This document shows positions 38,098 through 46,330 of a stretch of 64,000 bases of DNA, in pieces. Position 1 is the first letter of the stretch. Every line of letters begins with the position of its first letter. The notes beneath the pieces were generated by a model. That model did no database searches and was not told the DNA's origin. It saw only the letters and a program-made list of their open reading frames with translations. Made by a program: the position numbers and the translations under genes. The stretch comes from Streptomyces sp. RPT161 (GTDB taxonomy: Bacteria > Actinomycetota > Actinomycetes > Streptomycetales > Streptomycetaceae): positions 52,300 to 116,299 of the forward strand of contig NZ_JAPZVN010000020.1 of NCBI RefSeq assembly GCF_027533845.1, read 5' to 3'.

Positions 38098-38352
38098 TCA
38101 GTGGGAAGCGTGCGCCGCCGCTTCGGTGATGCGATGGGCGGCGGTCGGCGGCAGTTGGGCGAACCGGGTCAGCCAGTGGGCGTCGTAGCCCTGGCGGGCC
38201 AGGACGTACGCGGCGTGCACCAGCCGGTCGTAGACGGGGCAGCCGAGTGCGCTGGCGGTCGAGGTCGGAGTGTCAAGCAGGTAGTCGCGCTCCACGCCGT
38301 CGGACAGCGCGAGGCGGACGGTGCGGGTACGGCGAAGGGTCAGTACGGTCAT
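38098..38352 (-). CDS. small QGYDA-domain protein
   Basis: 84-residue protein. The N-terminal beta-rich part is TLRRTRTVRLALSDGVERDYLL; the C-terminal helical part VHAAYVLARQGYDAHWLTRF then PPTAAHRITEAA is shared with the membrane protein at 36606-37073. No known family. ATG 38352 has GGAGG. First full-length gene downstream of the M-box, and a 7-bp hairpin (CCCCGCG-GCA-CGCGGGG, 38396-38412) lies 44 bases upstream. Confidence 0.75.
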   Translation of the reverse strand: MTVLTLRRTRTVRLALSDGVERDYLLDTPTSTASALGCPVYDRLVHAAYVLARQGYDAHWLTRFAQLPPTAAHRITEAAAHASH

Positions 38353-38395
38353 GGAGGTCACCTCCGGGGAGGGGGACACGAGGGCATGACGGTGC

Positions 38396-38412
38396 CCCCG
38401 CGGCACGCGGGG
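38396..38412 (-). terminator. hairpin before first operon gene
   Basis: Perfect 7-bp stem CCCCGCG/CGCGGGG with three-base loop between the Ser/Pro-rich ORF and the first structural gene. Could attenuate transcription or shape the leader; no U-tract. Confidence 0.4.
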
Positions 38413-38484
38413 AGATCGGTCAACGTGCTGTGGTGCGCAGCGAGCCGTGAGCGGGTCGGTGCGGTGGTCGACGGAAAGGGGGCG

Positions 38485-38616
38485 CTAGCGGTCGGCGGCA
38501 GAGCGCGCGGAACGCGGCGCCGGACACGGCGAGTACGCGCGCGGAGCGGGCCGGGTGTGCGGCTGACTATGGCCCGGAGTACTCGGGCTGCTCGACGTAC
38601 TGCTACTGCGATCCAT
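38485..38616 (-). CDS. Ser/Pro-rich 43-codon leader ORF
   Basis: ATG 38616 has a near-ideal ribosome site GGAAGGAGG eight bases upstream, and the ORF of 43 codons contains 11 Ser and 8 Pro (for example SSSTSSSPSTPGH and PCPAPRS). It lies 98 bases after the M-box and 132 bases before the first structural gene. Pro-rich short ORFs after Mg2+ sensing RNAs are known (MgtL/MgtP of Salmonella, where ribosome pausing on Pro codons at low Mg2+ controls read-through). A small hairpin CGCGCA-TGG-TGCGCG (38643-38657) precedes the ribosome site. The leader role is inferred. Confidence 0.6.
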   Translation of the reverse strand: MDRSSSTSSSPSTPGHSQPHTRPAPRAYSPCPAPRSARSAADR

Positions 38617-38713
38617 GTCTTTCGCCTCCTTCCGGCCGGGGCCGCGCATGGTGCGCGTCATCATCGACTCGGCAGGAGCGGACCGGCCCGCATGACCGAC
38701 CGGCTCACCCCAA

Positions 38714-38865
38714 CTCGTCAGAGCTTTGGCACTTCACGGCGTAGTCCCCCGTGGGGGCAGCCACTTGGGATCACCCCTTAACTCGGGGAGACCTGTCCTG
38801 ATCCGGAGCGTCTCTCGACGGGTGGGATCAGTGGCCTGTGTCCGTGAAGACGCCTCACCGAACGA
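38714..38865 (-). promoter_or_regulatory. M-box (ykoK leader) Mg2+ riboswitch
   Basis: On the minus strand the closing stem is CTCGT (38865-38861) with ACGAG (38718-38714). Conserved M-box blocks appear in order: GGTGAGGCGTC, CACAGGCCACTGATCC, GAGTTAAGGGGTGATCC, GTGGCTGCC, and the hallmark 3' block GTGCCAAAGCTCTGACGAG (consensus AGUGCUAAAGCUCUACGA). Length about 152 bases, normal for the class. Mg2+ binding compacts the RNA and normally shuts off downstream Mg2+ transporter genes. Here the downstream genes are a Ser/Pro-rich leader and four small proteins. Confidence 0.9.
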
Positions 38866-38890
38866 GGTGCCTCCTGTTGGAACCATCGGC

Positions 38891-38926
38891 AGTATACGCA
38901 GCTACTTGCGTATTGACGCAAGTAGC
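38891..38926 (-). promoter_or_regulatory. promoter and 26-bp palindrome for the M-box transcript
   Basis: TATACT (38896-38891, minus strand) is a good -10 placed about 25 bases before the riboswitch. Overlapping its -35/spacer is a perfect palindrome with 11-bp arms GCTACTTGCGT and ACGCAAGTAGC around ATTG (38901-38926). Such a site should bind a dimeric regulator and gives the operon a second control besides Mg2+. The binding protein is not identified. Confidence 0.65.
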
Positions 38927-39108
38927 GTCAGGAGCGCGTCAAGGCGCGCGGGTGATCAGGGGCGGTCCAGCGTGCTCGCCGCGCTCCCCAGGGAACGCGG
39001 CGAGGCCGCCGGGCTGTCCGGGCGGGACGCCCTGGCTCACGTGCCGCCAGCGCACGGTGTGCGGCGCGAGTGCGCTGAAGGCGAGCGGCAGCCCGGGTAT
39101 GGGTGGGG

Positions 39109-40194
39109 CTACAGCAGTACGACCGAGCGCAGCACCTCGCCCTTCGTCATCTTGTCGAACGCCGCCTCGACACCGTCCAGCGCGATCGTCTCGGAGACGA
39201 ACGCGTCCAGATCCAGTCGTCCCTGGAGGTAGAGGTCGATCAGCATGGGGAAGTCGCGGGACGGCAGGCAGTCGCCGTACCAGGAGGACTTGAGCGCGCC
39301 ACCGCGCCCGAACACGTCCAGCAGCGGTAGTTCCAGCTTCATCTCGGGAGTTGGTACACCGACCAGGACGACCGTGCCGGCCAAGTCCCGTGCGTAGAAG
39401 GCCTGTTTGTACGTCTCCGGGCGGCCGACCGCCTCGATCACCACGTCGGCGCCGTTGCCGTCGGTCAGCTCGCGGATGGCGTCGACAGGGTCCTGGGAAC
39501 GCGAGTTGACGGTGTGCGTGGCGCCCAGTTGTTGGGCGACGGTGAGCTTGGTGTCGTCGATGTCGACGGCGATCACCTTGGCCGCACCAGCCAGCCGGGC
39601 GCCCATGACGGCCGCGTTGCCCACGCCTCCGCAGCCGATGACGGCCACCGAGTCGCCCCGGGTGACCCCGCCGGTGTTGATGGCCGCGCCAAGGCCGGCC
39701 ATCACCCCGCAGCCCAGCAGCCCGGCGGCGGCCGGGGAGGCGGCCGGATCGACCTTTGTGCACTGCCCGGCCGCCACCAGCGTCTTGTCGGCGAACGCCC
39801 CGATGCCCAGCGCCGGGGACAGCTCGGTGCCGTCCTCCAGGGTCATCTTCTGCCGGGCGTTGTGGGTGTTGAAGCAGTACCAGGGCCGACCGCGCCGACA
39901 AGCGCGGCACTGGCCGCACACCGCACGCCAGTTGAGGATCACGAAGTCGCCGGGCGCGACGTCGGTGACGCCCTCGCCCACCGACTCCACCACGCCCGCG
40001 GCCTCGTGCCCGAGCAGGAAGGGGAACTCGTCGTTGATACCGCCCTCGCGGTAGTGCAGGTCCGTGTGGCAGACCCCGCAGGCCTGGACCTGTACCACCG
40101 CCTCGCCGGGGCCCGGATCCGGCACGATGACCGTCTCGATCCGCACCGGTTCGCCCTTGCCCGGGGCGATCACACCACGTACCCGCTGTGCCAT
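39109..40194 (-). CDS. mscR: S-(hydroxymethyl)mycothiol dehydrogenase
   Basis: 361-residue zinc alcohol dehydrogenase. Catalytic zinc ligands are in [10 protein letters not shown] and GHEAAGVV; the structural zinc Cys cluster is [15 protein letters not shown]; the NAD fold is [12 protein letters not shown]. The N-terminal [19 protein letters not shown] and the [31 protein letters not shown] block are typical of the mycothiol-dependent formaldehyde dehydrogenase (AdhE2/MscR). It oxidises the formaldehyde-mycothiol adduct and can reduce S-nitrosomycothiol. Its cofactor is made by the pathway starting with mshA at 17.8 kb. The usual metallo-hydrolase partner gene is not seen directly downstream. 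Confidence 0.9.
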   Translation of the reverse strand: MAQRVRGVIAPGKGEPVRIETVIVPDPGPGEAVVQVQACGVCHTDLHYREGGINDEFPFLLGHEAAGVVESVGEGVTDVAPGDFVILNWRAVCGQCRACRRGRPWYCFNTHNARQKMTLEDGTELSPALGIGAFADKTLVAAGQCTKVDPAASPAAAGLLGCGVMAGLGAAINTGGVTRGDSVAVIGCGGVGNAAVMGARLAGAAKVIAVDIDDTKLTVAQQLGATHTVNSRSQDPVDAIRELTDGNGADVVIEAVGRPETYKQAFYARDLAGTVVLVGVPTPEMKLELPLLDVFGRGGALKSSWYGDCLPSRDFPMLIDLYLQGRLDLDAFVSETIALDGVEAAFDKMTKGEVLRSVVLL

Positions 40195-40231
40195 GCGGCT
40201 CCCCTTACGCTGCCCGTTTCCTGTCTTGCCG

Positions 40232-41518
40232 TCAGCGTACGTAATCGATCACGGGGAAGCGCGGGGACGGGCCGTCGAACAGGCCATCGCCGCTGCCGCC
40301 GCGCAGCCACTGGTCGAAGAAGGCGGTGAGGTAGGCACTTTCGGCGGCCACGGCCTGGCCGGGGTCGATGGAGCCCACGTTCTCCCGCACCGTACTGGCG
40401 GGCAGCCCCAACTGGCGGGCGACCTGCGGAAGCAGCGACTCGGCGTCGGTGAACGAGGCGTGTTGGCCGCCGCGCAGTGTCAGATCCCGGTGCCAGCCGC
40501 GACTGTTGTTCCACAACTGACCCCAGGACGGCACGGTGTGGTGGTTGTCGCCGTCCATGCCCATCAGCAGGAAGGGGCGCTTCAGCCCGGCCGTGGCCAC
40601 CGGGAAGGGGTTGCCCGGGGTGTGGTCACCCTGTTCGTAGGCGAGCACGCCGTCCAGGTCCGCGCCCGCCGTGATGCGCGGGTCCTCGTGCATCGTCTCC
40701 AGCGCCGCCATGCCCCCGGAGGACTGGCCGAACATGCCGACGCGGTGCGGATCGAGGGCGCCCACCAGGCCCTGCGGCAGCGGGCGGTGCTCCGCGTCCG
40801 GATCGTGCCCGGCGGCCAGGGCGTCCACCTGGTCCAGTACGAAGCGGGTGTCGGCGACGTTCACCGCCATCACCTTCTTCAACAGTGCGGTGATCGCGGC
40901 TGGTTCGCCCTTGGTGGCGGCGCACTCCTTTGGCAGTACCGAGCGTTCGACCCGGCCGCCGGGGAACTGCACGGCGGAGGCGTCATAGGTGTGGTCGACG
41001 GTGACCACGACGAAGCCGTGCGAAGCGAGGTCATCGGCAAGGGTGGTGCCCAGCGAGCGCGGGTCCAGCGTCCCGGGTTCGTAGAGGACCACCGGCAGCG
41101 GGCCGCCCCGCCGGTCCACCGGCGCTCCTTCGTGAGCGTGGGAGCGGGTGGCCGACCAGTCGACCCTGCCCTTGGGGACGCCGGTGAAGTTGTTCAGCGC
41201 GTCGAACCCGGCCGCTTCCCCGGGCAGCATCTGCGGCGCCAGCGGATACCGGTCGGCGTCGCGCGCCGGGTAGCGGACGCTCACCATCAGCTCGCGGTGC
41301 TGCCGGGCGGCGACCCACGGGTCGCGCCGGGCCGGGTCGACCAGGTGCAGGGAGACCGTGCCGACCTGGTGGGAGCCGGTGGGTGCGGGCAGCGTCGGGC
41401 CGTTCGACGCGGCGGTCGCCTGGGATGCCGCGAGTGCGGTGGCCGCGAGCGCGGCGCCGAGCAGTAGTCCGGCGCATCGCCGGACGCCTGAACCGCGGCG
41501 GGTCGTGGACGTGTGCAT
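40232..41518 (-). CDS. secreted PAF-acetylhydrolase-like lipase
   Basis: 428-residue exported alpha/beta hydrolase. It has a signal peptide (basic start, then [24 protein letters not shown]), the nucleophile elbow GQSSGG (Ser in [12 protein letters not shown]), an upstream oxyanion segment VVLYEPGT, and a C-terminal [11 protein letters not shown] carrying the His. Family: platelet-activating-factor acetylhydrolase isoform II/lipase, a group with extracellular lipid or polyester hydrolases in Streptomyces. ATG 41518. Separate transcription unit. Confidence 0.86.
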   Translation of the reverse strand: MHTSTTRRGSGVRRCAGLLLGAALAATALAASQATAASNGPTLPAPTGSHQVGTVSLHLVDPARRDPWVAARQHRELMVSVRYPARDADRYPLAPQMLPGEAAGFDALNNFTGVPKGRVDWSATRSHAHEGAPVDRRGGPLPVVLYEPGTLDPRSLGTTLADDLASHGFVVVTVDHTYDASAVQFPGGRVERSVLPKECAATKGEPAAITALLKKVMAVNVADTRFVLDQVDALAAGHDPDAEHRPLPQGLVGALDPHRVGMFGQSSGGMAALETMHEDPRITAGADLDGVLAYEQGDHTPGNPFPVATAGLKRPFLLMGMDGDNHHTVPSWGQLWNNSRGWHRDLTLRGGQHASFTDAESLLPQVARQLGLPASTVRENVGSIDPGQAVAAESAYLTAFFDQWLRGGSGDGLFDGPSPRFPVIDYVR

Positions 41519-41644
41519 GGAGATCCCCCTGGTCGTGGTGCGAAGTCCCGGTCAGGATCTCTGTTCCGCGGGCACCGGACCATGGGGCGGCCAACCGGTC
41601 CTGGGGCGGGATTTCCCACCCGGGATCCCCTAGGGGCCGCGCCG

Positions 41645-42670
41645 TCAGCGCATCGGGTCGAACGCCACCGGCCGCACCCGGCCCTCCAGCATCGCGCCCA
41701 GCCCACGCACCGCGCAGTCGTCCGGGTTCTCCGCGATCTGCACCGGCATCCCGGTCGTCGTACGCAGCATCGTGTCAAGTCCCGGCATCGGCGCGCTGCT
41801 GCCGGCGAGCGTGATGCCCCGGTCGGCGAGATCGGCGACGAGGTCCGGCGGGCAGCGGCGCAGCACCGAGCGCAGCCCGTCGAGCACCGCGTTCATGGGG
41901 GTGCGCACCGCCATCCGTACGCTCTCGGAGTCGACCAGCACCGAGCGGGCCAGCCCGCTGGCCGCGTCCATGCCGTGTACCTCGGTGCTGCGGATGGCGG
42001 TGCCGTCGGCGTCCAGCATCTGGTGCAGCGGATGCACCTCCTGACCGGGGATCATCAGCGCGTGGTGGTTGCGCAGGTGCTGGATGACGGCGCGGTCCAT
42101 GATGTCGCGCCCCACCGGGATCGTCTCGGCCGCCACGATCGAGCCCAGCGACAGCACCGCGACCTGCGTGGTCGCCGCCCCGGACATCACGATCATCGTC
42201 GCCTCGGGCAGTTCCACGGGCAGCCCACAGCCGACCGCGGCGGCGACCAGCGCGTCGATCAGCTCCACCCGGCGGGCACCGAGACCGGCGAGCGTCTCGA
42301 TGCTGGCGCGCTGGGCGAGCGGTTCGCTGCCGTGCGGTACGCACACCGCGGCGCGCAGCACCGGCTTGAACCGCCAGGCCTTGCTCAGCTTGTCGCCGAT
42401 GAGCGCCCGCAGCATGCGCTGCGCCATGTCGATGTTGACCACGGTGCCGCCGACGACGGGCCGCACCACTCGGATGTGCTCGGGGGTGCGGCCCACCATG
42501 TGCGCGGCGTCGTCTCCCACGGCGACGAGCGAACCGGAACGGCAGTCGACGGCGGCCATGCTGGGCTCGTCCACGATGATGCCGGTGTTCTTCAGATACA
42601 CCCTGGTCCTGGACGGGCCGAGGTCCACGGCGACGGTGCAGCGGCGCAACTGGTCGAGGCTGGCGGTCAT
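41645..42670 (-). CDS. MreB-like actin-family protein
   Basis: 341-residue actin-fold ATPase of the MreB family. Phosphate-1 motif AVDLGPSRTRVYLKNTG, PVVGGTVVNIDMAQRML, connecting EVHG/VDSESVRMAV region and the adenosine motif ITLAGSSAPMPGLDTML correspond to MreB motifs, but PHGSEPLAQR and AVGCGLPV differ from canonical MreB (VPSGIT and AIGAGLPV). It stands alone without mreCD. Streptomyces carry extra MreB paralogues (Mbl, SCO6166-like) acting in spore-wall synthesis; this seems one of those. ATG 42670. Confidence 0.82.
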   Translation of the reverse strand: MTASLDQLRRCTVAVDLGPSRTRVYLKNTGIIVDEPSMAAVDCRSGSLVAVGDDAAHMVGRTPEHIRVVRPVVGGTVVNIDMAQRMLRALIGDKLSKAWRFKPVLRAAVCVPHGSEPLAQRASIETLAGLGARRVELIDALVAAAVGCGLPVELPEATMIVMSGAATTQVAVLSLGSIVAAETIPVGRDIMDRAVIQHLRNHHALMIPGQEVHPLHQMLDADGTAIRSTEVHGMDAASGLARSVLVDSESVRMAVRTPMNAVLDGLRSVLRRCPPDLVADLADRGITLAGSSAPMPGLDTMLRTTTGMPVQIAENPDDCAVRGLGAMLEGRVRPVAFDPMR

Positions 42671-42831
42671 GGGCGCTTCCTCCCCTGGCTGGCTGATACG
42701 CCAGATATGTACCCCGATAATCAGCTCATCCGGCGTCAGATAAGCCGCCTTGTACGCCGGTTGGCGCAGCCGTCCGGAGGGTTCCGCCCAGATGGCCCGT
42801 CAGGGGTTCGACCGCCCGCCGCCGGCGTTGT

Positions 42832-43197
42832 TCAGAGGGACGGGACCTTGTCCAGGAAGCCGTGCACCGTCTGGATCCTGCCGTCCGCCCCGACCGCCGC
42901 CACATCGAAGCCGACGGCCAGCGCAGCACCGTCCACCGGCCCCAACTCCCAGGTGAAACGGGCCAGATGGTGGTGCGCGTCGACCGGTCCCGCGAGCCGG
43001 AAGACCAGCCCGGGGAACTGCGCCTGCACCGCCGCGATGGTGGCGTCGAACGCCTCCCGCCCCTCCGCGACCGCCAGCGGGTCCACATAGCTGCCGTCCT
43101 CGGCCCACAGCGCTTCGAGCCTGCCGCGCCGGGCGACCGGGTCGGTCTCGTTCCAGACGGCGATGTAGCGCTCGACGAGGTCCTGGATGTCGCTCAT
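42832..43197 (-). CDS. SnoaL/NTF2-like protein
   Basis: 121-residue NTF2-fold protein (VERYIAVWNETDPVARRGRLEALWAEDGSYVDP, later GFDVAAVGADGRIQTVHGFLDKVP). Such cone-shaped proteins include polyketide cyclases, isomerases and limonene epoxide hydrolases; most are uncharacterised. ATG 43197 is chosen because AGGAGGAG lies six bases upstream; ATG 43203 would leave no spacing. Divergent from the large LuxR regulator, so possibly its target. Confidence 0.82.
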   Translation of the reverse strand: MSDIQDLVERYIAVWNETDPVARRGRLEALWAEDGSYVDPLAVAEGREAFDATIAAVQAQFPGLVFRLAGPVDAHHHLARFTWELGPVDGAALAVGFDVAAVGADGRIQTVHGFLDKVPSL

Positions 43198-43332
43198 GGT
43201 CATCTCCTCCTGCTCGACCGCGGGGCGTTCCCGCTGGTCAGAAACGTACGCGGAACGACGGTCGGCGGAATCCGTCGCCCATAGGTATTCCCGTAGCCGG
43301 TAGGGGAGTTGACGTCGTTAAGCTTTACGTCC

Positions 43333-46158
43333 ATGCCGGGATCGCTGTACGGGAGGGAGCACGAGCAGGCGGTGCTCGACCGTCTCCTCGAAGGGGCCGG
43401 GGACGGCATGAGCGGCGTCCTCGTGCTGCGTGGCGAACCCGGGATCGGCAAGACGGCGCTGCTCGACCACGCGGTCGCCACCGGCGCCGCCGCGGGCATG
43501 CGGGTGATCCGCGCCGCCGGTGTGGAGTACGAGGCCGAGCTGCCGTACGCCGCGCTGCATCTGCTGCTCGGAACCGGCCTTGACCGGCTCTCCGCCCTGC
43601 CGCAGCCGCAGCGCCAGGCGCTTGAGGGCGCCTTCGGCCTGGCACCGCCCGCCGTCACGGACCGGCTGCTGACCGGGCTCGCCGTGCTGTCGCTGCTGTC
43701 CGAACTGGCCGAGGAACGGCCCCTGCTGTGCGTGGTGGACGACGCGCAGTGGCTGGACCGCGCCTCCGCCGACGCCCTGCTGCTGGCCGCCCGGCGGCTA
43801 CAGGCCGAGCCGGTCGCGCTGCTGCTGGCCGCCCGCGACGGCGAGGGTGGGCTGGCCACCGCCGGACTGCCCGAGCTGCGGTTGACCGGGCTCGCCGAGC
43901 CGGCCGCGACGGAGCTCCTGGACGCCCGCTTCGGCCGGCTCGCCGCCCCGGTGCGGCACCGGGTGCTCACCGAGGCGCGGGGCAATCCGCTGGCGCTCAC
44001 CGAACTGCCCGCCGCGCTCGCCGCCGAACCGGCGGGCGTTCCCGAGGTGCCGGGCGCGATTCCGCTCACCGACCGGCTCCAGGTGGCCTTCCACGGCCAG
44101 GTCAGCAGACTGCCCGCGGCCACCCAGACCCTGCTGCTGGTGGCTGCCGCCGAACCCGGCGGCGACCTGGAGGTGCTGCGCCGGGCCGCGGAACGGCTCG
44201 GCGCCGGGCTGCCCGATCTGCGCCCCGCCGAGGAGGCGGACCTGGTACACACCGTCGAGTCGGACCCGGCACCGCGGACGCTCGCCTTCCGCCATCCGCT
44301 GCTGCGGGCCGCCGTCTACCGCCGGGCGCCGCTCGCCAGCCGACTCGCCGCACACCGCGCACTGGCCGACGCGCTCGCCCGGTCGACGGACGACGAGGCC
44401 GCCGACCGCCGCGCCTGGCATCTGGCGCTGGCCGCCCCGGCCCCCGACGAGACGGTGGCGGCGGCCCTGGAACAGGCCGCCGTGCGGGCCCACGGCCGTG
44501 GCGGCCACGCGGCGGCCGCCGCCGCGATCGAACGCGCCGCGCGCCTCAGCCCGGACCGCGACACCGCCACCCGCCGCTTCGCGCTCTCCGCGGAGGCGGC
44601 CATCGAGGCGGGCGACCCGGCGCGCGCCGAGTCCCTCGCGGAGCGCGCCGCCGCCCGCCTGACCGAGCCGCTGTACGACGTCCCGGTGATGCCGGGCGAG
44701 CCGGGAATGCGCGATGTGCTGGCCCATGTAAGGGCCACCGCGCGCTTCCTGCGGGGGGACTTCCCGGGCGCCTACCGGCTGCTGGTCGACGGCGCCGACC
44801 GCGCCGCCGGGAGCGACCCGCGGCAGGCCGCCCGGATGCTGATGCAGGCCTTCCACGTCGCCTGGTACCTCGGCGAACGCGAACTGGGCGAGGTCGTCGA
44901 CGGGCTGGGGAGGCTGACGCATCCGGCGGACGACGCGGTCACCCCGCTGGTCCACTACCTCGTCGCCGCCACCTCGCCGCTGCTCGGCCGTCGCGCCGTG
45001 CCGCTGCCGCCGCTCGCCGAGACGGTGGCCGCCGCCGAGGCGAACGGCGCTCGGGTGCCGTGGGACGTGGTCCAGGTGTGCGGGGCGTCGCTGATCCACG
45101 GGCGGGACGCGGAAACGTACCGCCTCGCCGCCTCGCTGGCCGTCGGCTGCCGGGCGAGCGGCGGCTTCGGGCAACTCCCCACCGTGCTGTTCTTCCTGGC
45201 CGAGGCCGAACTGTTCCACGGACGCCACCGCGACGCGCTGGCCAGCGCCACCGAGGCGCTGCGCATCGCCCGGGACACCGGGCAGCGGCAGTGGAGCAGT
45301 CAACTGACCGCATTCCTGGCCTACTTGGCGGCCGTCGAGGGCGACGCGGAGGGCTGCCGCCGCCTGGGTGACGACGCCCTCACCGACACCGGCGGGTCCC
45401 CGGCCATGGCGCCGGGTGAGCCGTGGACGCGGTGGGCGTTCGGCCTGCTCGACCTGGGCGCCGGACGCGCGGCGGAGGCCCTGGACCGGTTGGCGCCGCT
45501 GGTCGAAGGGCCGATGCGGCACCATGTCTCGGCCACGCGGGCGGTGCCCGACCTGGTCGAGGCGGCGGTGCGGCTCGGCCGTGCGGAGCGGGCCCGAGGA
45601 CCTGCCGAGCGGTTCGCCGGGTGGGCCGCGCTCACCGGGCAGCCCTGGGCCGAGGCGCTGGCGCTGCGCTGCCGGGCGCTGCTCGCCGACGACCCCGCCG
45701 ACCAGGAGGCCTGCTACACCAAGGCGCTCGCCGCGTACCAGGAGACGGACGGCCCTGACCGCCCGTTGGAGCAGGCCCGTACCGCCCTGTTGTACGGGGA
45801 GTGGTTGCGCCGCGCTCGGCGCAAGGCGGAGGCCAGGGCGCCACTGCGGGCCGCCGTCGAGACGTTCGAGCGGCTCGGGGCCGGTCCCTGGGCGGAGCGG
45901 GCGCGCACCGAGCTGGGGGCCACCGGGGAGTCGGCGCCGCGCACACCGGGGCGGTCGGGGGCGCCGGCCGGGCTTACCCCACAGGAGCTACAGATCGTCC
46001 GATTGGCGGCACGGGGGCTGTCCAATCGCGACATCGCGGCACAGCTGTTCCTCAGCCCGCGCACGGTCGGCTATCACCTCTACAAGGCGTATCCCAAACT
46101 GGGCGTCAGCTCGCGCGGCGAACTCGTGGGCTGGGAGACTGATCTTCACGGACGGTGA
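43333..46158 (+). CDS. large ATP-binding LuxR-type regulator (LAL)
   Basis: 941-residue LAL/MalT-type regulator. The N-terminal AAA/STAND ATPase has Walker A GEPGIGKT (34-41) and Walker B LLCVVDDAQWL near 135-143. A long helical TPR-like middle is followed by a C-terminal LuxR helix-turn-helix (LTPQELQIVRLAARGLSNRD to LGVSSRGELVGW, about 880-930). Such regulators respond to an inducer with ATP-driven assembly and often control secondary metabolism. Start ATG 43333; TTG 43309 is less likely. Divergent from the SnoaL gene; inducer unknown. Confidence 0.9.
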   Translation: MPGSLYGREHEQAVLDRLLEGAGDGMSGVLVLRGEPGIGKTALLDHAVATGAAAGMRVIRAAGVEYEAELPYAALHLLLGTGLDRLSALPQPQRQALEGAFGLAPPAVTDRLLTGLAVLSLLSELAEERPLLCVVDDAQWLDRASADALLLAARRLQAEPVALLLAARDGEGGLATAGLPELRLTGLAEPAATELLDARFGRLAAPVRHRVLTEARGNPLALTELPAALAAEPAGVPEVPGAIPLTDRLQVAFHGQVSRLPAATQTLLLVAAAEPGGDLEVLRRAAERLGAGLPDLRPAEEADLVHTVESDPAPRTLAFRHPLLRAAVYRRAPLASRLAAHRALADALARSTDDEAADRRAWHLALAAPAPDETVAAALEQAAVRAHGRGGHAAAAAAIERAARLSPDRDTATRRFALSAEAAIEAGDPARAESLAERAAARLTEPLYDVPVMPGEPGMRDVLAHVRATARFLRGDFPGAYRLLVDGADRAAGSDPRQAARMLMQAFHVAWYLGERELGEVVDGLGRLTHPADDAVTPLVHYLVAATSPLLGRRAVPLPPLAETVAAAEANGARVPWDVVQVCGASLIHGRDAETYRLAASLAVGCRASGGFGQLPTVLFFLAEAELFHGRHRDALASATEALRIARDTGQRQWSSQLTAFLAYLAAVEGDAEGCRRLGDDALTDTGGSPAMAPGEPWTRWAFGLLDLGAGRAAEALDRLAPLVEGPMRHHVSATRAVPDLVEAAVRLGRAERARGPAERFAGWAALTGQPWAEALALRCRALLADDPADQEACYTKALAAYQETDGPDRPLEQARTALLYGEWLRRARRKAEARAPLRAAVETFERLGAGPWAERARTELGATGESAPRTPGRSGAPAGLTPQELQIVRLAARGLSNRDIAAQLFLSPRTVGYHLYKAYPKLGVSSRGELVGWETDLHGR

Positions 46159-46330
46159 CGGGGCGGGTGCTCTCACCCGGCTATCACCCCCCTGTTTGTC
46201 GGCTGTTACGAACCTATGACGTAATTCATGGAGGAGGACGGGATCCACCCGCTCGTTTTCTGCATCTCACAGAGGGCAGATGACTCGCCATGGACCCGTT
46301 AGGAAGAACGATTCGGTGGAGCGACCCTTG

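Noticed and set aside
38939..39108. Possible C-terminal tail of a gene after mscR
   Set aside because: A frame is open for about 55 codons but has no start, motif or known family; the usual metallo-hydrolase partner of mscR could not be recognised.
35122..40200. Integrated element with tRNA-Thr as attachment site
   Set aside because: No integrase, no duplicated tRNA 3' end and no plasmid or phage genes seen in the window; only gene debris.
46228..46302. Short ORF with GGAGG-like sequence before the esterase lipoprotein
   Set aside because: The purine-rich stretch lies inside the ORF rather than before it; no sign of translation.
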